From Barnesiella sp. An55 (GTDB taxonomy: Bacteria > Bacteroidota > Bacteroidia > Bacteroidales > Barnesiellaceae), in NCBI RefSeq assembly GCF_002161555.1, contig NZ_NFHZ01000001.1:62001-126000 (forward strand): a stretch of DNA of 64,000 nucleotides, written 5' to 3'. The notes beneath the pieces are model-generated. The model did not search any database. It was not told where the DNA came from and saw nothing but the letters and a program-made list of their open reading frames with translations. Shown piece by piece: positions 59,871 to 64,000 of the stretch; position 1 is the first letter of the stretch; each line of letters begins with the position of its first letter. Made by a program: the position numbers and the translations under genes.

Positions 59871-60518
59871 CTATCGAGGCAATTCGATTTGGGGCAATAC
59901 CCAGAAGTGGGCTTCGGGGTAGCGTTTCTTCAGGTCGTCTCGCAGGTAGGCCTCGGTATCGGTATCGATCAGTTCGTCGCTTTTGGGGTAGGTATTATAG
60001 ACGATACCATACAGGGGGATGCCTCTCTTTTCCAGAGCCTCGATCGACAGCAGCGTGTGGTTGATACTGCCCAAGCGACCCGAGGTAACCAGGATGACCG
60101 GCAGCTTCTGGTCGGCCACATAGTCGATGGTGAGGTATTCGCGGGTAATGGGGACCATCAGTCCGCCGGCTCCCTCGAGCAGAACCACATCGTAACGGTC
60201 GCGCAGGATGCGGGTCGATTCGGTAATCTGGTCGATGGGGATAGTCTGGTGATCTATCTCGGCAGCCAGGTGTGGCGAAGCCGGGTAGGAATAGACGATG
60301 GGGAAGGTGATATGTTTGCGATCCTCTTCGGTAAAGGGTATTCCCATGATTTCGCGGTGCAGGTCAATATCTTCGGAGTGGCCCACGTTGCCGGTCTGAA
60401 TCATCTTCTGGGTGATGGTTTTTATGCCTTGGCGGTTCCATTCACGAGCGAGCCAGCCGGTCGCGTAGCTTTTACCGATGTTGGTATCGATGCCGGTAAT
60501 AAAAAAAGTTCCTTTCAT
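59871..60518 (-). CDS. bioD: Dethiobiotin synthetase
   Basis: A 215-residue enzyme forming the ureido ring of dethiobiotin from DAPA, CO2 and ATP. The start at 60518 overlaps the bioG-bioC stop by four bases (ATGA) and gives FFITGIDTNIGKSYATGWLAR, the BioD P-loop. LLEGAGGLMVPI and VILVTSGRLGSINHTLLSIEAL are family motifs. It is the last gene of the cluster seen here. Confidence 0.94.
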   Translation of the reverse strand: MKGTFFITGIDTNIGKSYATGWLAREWNRQGIKTITQKMIQTGNVGHSEDIDLHREIMGIPFTEEDRKHITFPIVYSYPASPHLAAEIDHQTIPIDQITESTRILRDRYDVVLLEGAGGLMVPITREYLTIDYVADQKLPVILVTSGRLGSINHTLLSIEALEKRGIPLYGIVYNTYPKSDELIDTDTEAYLRDDLKKRYPEAHFWVLPQIELPR

Positions 60519-61909
60519 AGCTGTTTCTTTTTGTGTGCAATGATATAGACGGGGCAATAGGTGAGTTGGCTCTCTTGCGACTCACCGAATGTCTCGCGGT
60601 ATCGTTTGATAAAATTAAATCCTTTGTGCCGGTTGCCGGGAGTCCCTGTTACGCCGGTGTCACGCAGATGGCGGAGCAGGTCGATGGGGCTGTCGAAATG
60701 TAGCGTGTATTCTTGGCGTTCGAATATGTCGAGTTGGAAATAGCGCTCGAAGAGCCGCTTCAGGTCGTCGTATTCCCAATAGGGCATCTCGGTAGTAGCC
60801 AGGTTGCGAATCTCGGGCAGATTACCGGCAATGAATGAGCTGAAGGCAATCACGCCCGAGTCGGAAAGGTGTGACGAAATGCGACGGAGAAACCCGTCCA
60901 GGTCGGTAAACCACTGGATGGTCGATGCCGAAACGACCAAATCGTATTTCTCGCCGAAGTCGGTGCACTCGGCATCGCCTGCCACGAAATCGAGATGCTC
61001 GAAAGGGAGTTGCTCGATATGGCTTTCCATCCTGGGTGAAAGGTCGTTCAAGGTAAATCGGGCATGGGGAAATCGCCCGACCAGGAGTCGGGTAAGTTTC
61101 CCGGTTCCGCACCCGATTTCCAAAATATGACGATATCCTTCGGCCGGGGGATTGGGTATTATTTCGTTCAAGTGACGGGCTATTTGTTCCTGGATGAGCC
61201 CCTCTTGTTCGTAGGTCGAGGCAGCGCTCTCGAATCGGGTTTTAATCACCGCCTTATCGAATCGACGTTCCAGAACCAGGGGCCGGAAGGGCAGGTAGTG
61301 GGCAGCTTCGATAGAGGTGACCGGGGTATGCTCTTCGGCCCAGGCTCGCAATTGATTATCGGTTGGGAATATGCGGTCTTTATTTCCCACGATGGCTCGG
61401 TCCCAATGGAATCGGGGCGCCGGGTATTGCGCTACACCTGTGCCGATGGAGGCCAGCTCGTTCCGCAGACTCTCCAGATTGCGATGGGGGAGAATCTCGA
61501 GAAAACGGTTCAGGGTGTCGCGGTCGTTGCACATACGACGATAAAACTTGTTCAGGCTCGCGGCGTCGAGATGCTCGAGGGTGGCCGTGAATATTTCGGG
61601 CGAGATGCCCCGTTTCGGGTCAATACCGCAAGGGGTCCCGTTGATTGCGGTTGCATGCCGTATGGGCAGTCGGGAGTCGGGGAGTACTACCGAGGCGGCC
61701 CACACCCCAAACGACCAGGCATATACCTCGATGCTTTTGTATCCGGCCAATAGACTTGCGTCGAAATCGAGGTGGGTATAGTCGTAGCAAATGCAACAGT
61801 CGCACCCGATGTGGTTCAACTCGGCAAAGGGACGGGTATCCATTCCCCATCCGGCAAAGAAGAGAAGCAGTTCATCGGTGCCTCGTCGAGAGATAAAAGT
61901 CTGTATCAT
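60515..61909 (-). CDS. BioG-BioC fusion: pimeloyl-ACP methyl ester esterase plus malonyl-ACP O-methyltransferase
   Basis: A 464-residue fusion. Residues 1-215 are BioG (DUF452): LLLFFAGWGMD, nucleophile Ser66 in YAWSFGVW, Asp178 in GNKDRIFP and His204 in EAAHYLPF. Residues 218-464 are BioC: FESAASTYEQEGLIQEQIA and the AdoMet motif HILEIGCGTGKLTRLL (261-276). BioC methylates malonyl-ACP to start pimelate synthesis, and BioG removes the methyl group at the end. The fusion brings opposite ends of the pimelate branch together. The start overlaps bioF by four bases, and the stop overlaps bioD by four. Confidence 0.92.
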   Translation of the reverse strand: MIQTFISRRGTDELLLFFAGWGMDTRPFAELNHIGCDCCICYDYTHLDFDASLLAGYKSIEVYAWSFGVWAASVVLPDSRLPIRHATAINGTPCGIDPKRGISPEIFTATLEHLDAASLNKFYRRMCNDRDTLNRFLEILPHRNLESLRNELASIGTGVAQYPAPRFHWDRAIVGNKDRIFPTDNQLRAWAEEHTPVTSIEAAHYLPFRPLVLERRFDKAVIKTRFESAASTYEQEGLIQEQIARHLNEIIPNPPAEGYRHILEIGCGTGKLTRLLVGRFPHARFTLNDLSPRMESHIEQLPFEHLDFVAGDAECTDFGEKYDLVVSASTIQWFTDLDGFLRRISSHLSDSGVIAFSSFIAGNLPEIRNLATTEMPYWEYDDLKRLFERYFQLDIFERQEYTLHFDSPIDLLRHLRDTGVTGTPGNRHKGFNFIKRYRETFGESQESQLTYCPVYIIAHKKKQL

Positions 61910-63072
61910 AGGGCTGATTGTATCTTTTTTATAGAGTCGATGAGCCGGTTGATGTCGGCGTCGCTACACTCGGCATTCAACGAAATTCGCAGGCGTGAGG
62001 TGCCAGGCGGTACCGTGGGCGGACGAACCGGCAAGAGGTAGAATCCCTCGTGCTGCAGTTTCAATGCTACAGCCATAGCCCGTTCCGATTCGCCCAGTAC
62101 ATAGGGAATGATATGGCTGCTGCTGAGGATATTCCCATTCAGTGGATTAAGCGCCTCGCGCACCCGGGCACTGATTCGGGCCAGGTGTTCCCGACGAGCT
62201 TGCATATTGCAAATTTTATTGACGATAAAGAGTGTCCAGGCCAGATTGATTGGTGGTAGAGCCGTGGTGAAAATAAGGGGGCGCATGGTGTTGACCAGAT
62301 ATTGCTTCATCTCCCCGGAACAGATGACAAAGGCTCCCATTGAGGCAGCCGCCTTGCCAAAGGTCCCCACCAGAAAATCGATGTCGTCTATGAAGCCCTG
62401 CTCCTCGGCACAGCCCAGTCCTTGCCGGCCTCTCACCCCAAAGGCGTGGGCCTCGTCGAGGTAGAGATACAGGTTGGGATATTGGTGCTTCAGAGCTACC
62501 AGTCGGGGCAGGTCGCTCTCGTCGCCATCCATGCTGAAGATGCTTTCGGTGACTACGAATATGCGGTCGTACTCCCCGGCGTTCTCGGCCACCAGCCGCT
62601 CCAGTTGTTCGTAGTTGTTGTGTCGGTAGCGTATGCAGCGGGCCTTGGAGAGTCCTATGCCATCGACGATACTGGCATGGACGAGCTTGTCGGCCAGGAT
62701 GAGCGACCGGCTGTCGGTTACGGCCGGTAAGATACCGCTGTTGGCATGATATCCGCTATTGAAAACGAGAGCGCTTTCGGCTTCGTACAGTTGCGCCAGC
62801 CGGTTTTCAAGCCGGGTATAGATGGGATAATTCCCCGTCAGCAAGCGCGACGAGGTCGATGAGAAACGGCAATCCCGGGAATCGAGCGTTTGCAGGAACT
62901 CCTGTTTCAGCGCTTCGTTGTCGGCCAGTCCCAGATAGTCGTTCGACGAGAGATTCAGCATAGGCCGACCACCCCGCATAAGATAAAGCCCTTGGGGATT
63001 CATCTCGGGCAGTTTGCGCAAATTCCCCTTTTGGGCGAGCGCATCGAGTTGAGAAGAATAGCTATCGGTCAT
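61906..63072 (-). CDS. bioF: 8-amino-7-oxononanoate synthase
   Basis: A 388-residue PLP enzyme joining pimeloyl-ACP (or CoA) with alanine. The PLP Lys is Lys240 in GTFGKAAASMGAF; NSGYHANSGIL, DEAHAFGVRGRQGLG and FTTALPP are family marks. It overlaps bioG-bioC by four bases (61906-61909) and bioA by one base at 63072. Length fits the family. Confidence 0.95.
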   Translation of the reverse strand: MTDSYSSQLDALAQKGNLRKLPEMNPQGLYLMRGGRPMLNLSSNDYLGLADNEALKQEFLQTLDSRDCRFSSTSSRLLTGNYPIYTRLENRLAQLYEAESALVFNSGYHANSGILPAVTDSRSLILADKLVHASIVDGIGLSKARCIRYRHNNYEQLERLVAENAGEYDRIFVVTESIFSMDGDESDLPRLVALKHQYPNLYLYLDEAHAFGVRGRQGLGCAEEQGFIDDIDFLVGTFGKAAASMGAFVICSGEMKQYLVNTMRPLIFTTALPPINLAWTLFIVNKICNMQARREHLARISARVREALNPLNGNILSSSHIIPYVLGESERAMAVALKLQHEGFYLLPVRPPTVPPGTSRLRISLNAECSDADINRLIDSIKKIQSAL

Positions 63073-64000
63073 TATTCCAGATTTTTAACCACATCGACCA
63101 GAGCCGAGGTGAGGAAAGAGAGTTGTTCGGGCGTGATGATAAACGGGGGCATGATATATACCAGTTTGCCAAAGGGTCTTACCCATACCCCGTGCTCGAC
63201 GAACTGCCGCTGGATGGAGGCCATATCGACGGGATTTTTCATTTCGATGACTCCGATAGCGCCCAGCACGCGCACATCGGCCACTTGGGGCAGAGCGGCA
63301 GCGGGGGCCAACTCGCGTTTCAACTGAGCCTCGATAGCAGCAACCTTTTGTTGCCATCCCGATGAGAGCAGTAGCGAAACCGATGCGTGAGCAATGGCAC
63401 AGGCCAGCGGATTGCCCATGAACGTGGGACCGTGCATGAAGACCCCCGGGGTGCCTCGTGAGATTGTATCGGCCACTTCGTGCGTGGTGAGGGTAGCCGC
63501 CATGGTCAGGTATCCACCGGTGAGAGCTTTGCCAATACACATGATATCGGGGGTAACTCCGGCATGTTCCCAGGCAAAGAGTTTGCCGGTGCGTCCGAAT
63601 CCGGTAGCGATTTCGTCGAAGATGAGCAGCAGATTGTAGCGGTCGCACAGGGCCCGGGCTTCACGCAAGAACTGGGGATGGTAGAACCACATACCTCCTG
63701 CCCCCTGCACGATGGGCTCGAGAATGAGGGCAGCCAGTTCGTCGTGATGAGCCTCGATGGAGGTTTTGAGCGGTTCGATGCAGGCGGGGTCCCACTCGTC
63801 GTCGAAACGGCAGGTAGGTGATGGCACGAAATAACGCACCGGCAGAGCATTCCCAAAGATGGAGTGCATACCGGTTACCGGGTCGCACACCGACATAGCG
63901 TTCCAGGTATCGCCGTGGTAACCCGACCGTATGGTGATGAAATTGCATTTCTTTGAGTCGCCCCGGGAGTACCAGTACTGTACAGCCATTTTCAGAGCTA
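63072..64000 (-). CDS. bioA: Adenosylmethionine-8-amino-7-oxononanoate aminotransferase, C-terminal part
   Basis: About 309 residues are visible; the frame runs off the window's end, so the first 110 or so residues (of about 430) are missing. The ATG at 63989 is an internal codon. Class III aminotransferase marks: [71 protein letters not shown], and PLP Lys in [27 protein letters not shown] also fits BioA. It makes DAPA from KAPA. It is upstream of bioF in the same transcript; bioB, if present, lies outside. Confidence 0.95.
   Translation of the reverse strand, partial: ALKMAVQYWYSRGDSKKCNFITIRSGYHGDTWNAMSVCDPVTGMHSIFGNALPVRYFVPSPTCRFDDEWDPACIEPLKTSIEAHHDELAALILEPIVQGAGGMWFYHPQFLREARALCDRYNLLLIFDEIATGFGRTGKLFAWEHAGVTPDIMCIGKALTGGYLTMAATLTTHEVADTISRGTPGVFMHGPTFMGNPLACAIAHASVSLLLSSGWQQKVAAIEAQLKRELAPAAALPQVADVRVLGAIGVIEMKNPVDMASIQRQFVEHGVWVRPFGKLVYIMPPFIITPEQLSFLTSALVDVVKNLE

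Noticed and set aside
1-64000. CRISPR array, tRNA or rRNA genes, insertion sequences, prophage or integrase genes
   Set aside because: I looked for regularly spaced repeats, cloverleaf patterns and transposase or integrase motifs and recognised none; a tool-based scan could still find a small RNA.

Overview
The window is a 64 kb piece of a Bacteroidales chromosome, probably a gut commensal near Barnesiella or Parabacteroides (genus-level guess). Evidence: a GH29 fucosidase, a BspA-type leucine-rich-repeat protein, DUF4252, DUF3943 and DUF4827 proteins, a Rho factor with a long Gln/Pro-rich insert, a BioG-BioC fusion, and repeated Bacteroidetes-type promoters (TTTG, about 20 bp, then TAnnTTTG) in front of genes. 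Base composition and gene style look uniform. I saw no tRNA or rRNA gene, insertion sequence, prophage, integrase or CRISPR array, so this looks like a mostly vertical chromosomal region rather than a genomic island.

Layout. 1-4343: end of an AsmA-like protein, then an exported alpha-L-fucosidase and a secreted partner. 4561-9347: a DUF3943 membrane protein, a DUF362 iron-sulfur protein, and a coupled hydrolase/DUF2089/Yip1-like operon. 9440-11799: an ECF sigma factor with a membrane anti-sigma candidate and three DUF4252 proteins. 11977-20301: a four-subunit 2-oxoacid:ferredoxin oxidoreductase next to a seven-gene RseC-RnfBCDGEA operon. 20403-25018: solute-binding protein, porin-like barrel, acyl-CoA ligase. 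25405-27132: leucine-rich-repeat surface protein. 27252-33546: two-component system, ArnT-like transferase, GtrB-like and GtrA-like proteins and a TRIC-type channel, all on the minus strand. 33694-43017: DigH-like glycosidase, manA, nth, pheS, tilS, rho, ybaK and a NUDIX hydrolase. 43014-49605: topB, an orphan TlpA-like N-terminal protein, mazG, dsbD. 49865-52893: DHH phosphoesterase, DUF4827 lipoprotein, glmM. 52988-56248: a 1086-residue surface metallophosphatase. 56542-59729: formate/nitrite transporter, and a murein-peptide pair (NlpC/P60 plus dipeptide epimerase). 59871-64000: bioD, bioG-bioC, bioF and part of bioA.

How the genes fit together. The oxoacid oxidoreductase makes reduced ferredoxin, and Rnf can reoxidise it while pumping ions, so their adjacency suggests one energy module. 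The NlpC/P60 enzyme and the epimerase are successive steps in breaking down murein peptides, apparently outside the cytoplasm. GtrA/GtrB/ArnT-like proteins next to a PhoB/PhoR-type pair suggest regulated envelope glycan decoration. Three large secreted proteins (2682-4343, 25405-27132, 52988-56248) end in similar short beta domains resembling type IX secretion sorting domains.

The least explained units are the sigma/anti-sigma/triple-DUF4252 operon, the hydrolase-DUF2089-Yip1 operon, the thioredoxin-less TlpA-like protein and the regulated envelope-glycan cluster. Functions for these are inference only.
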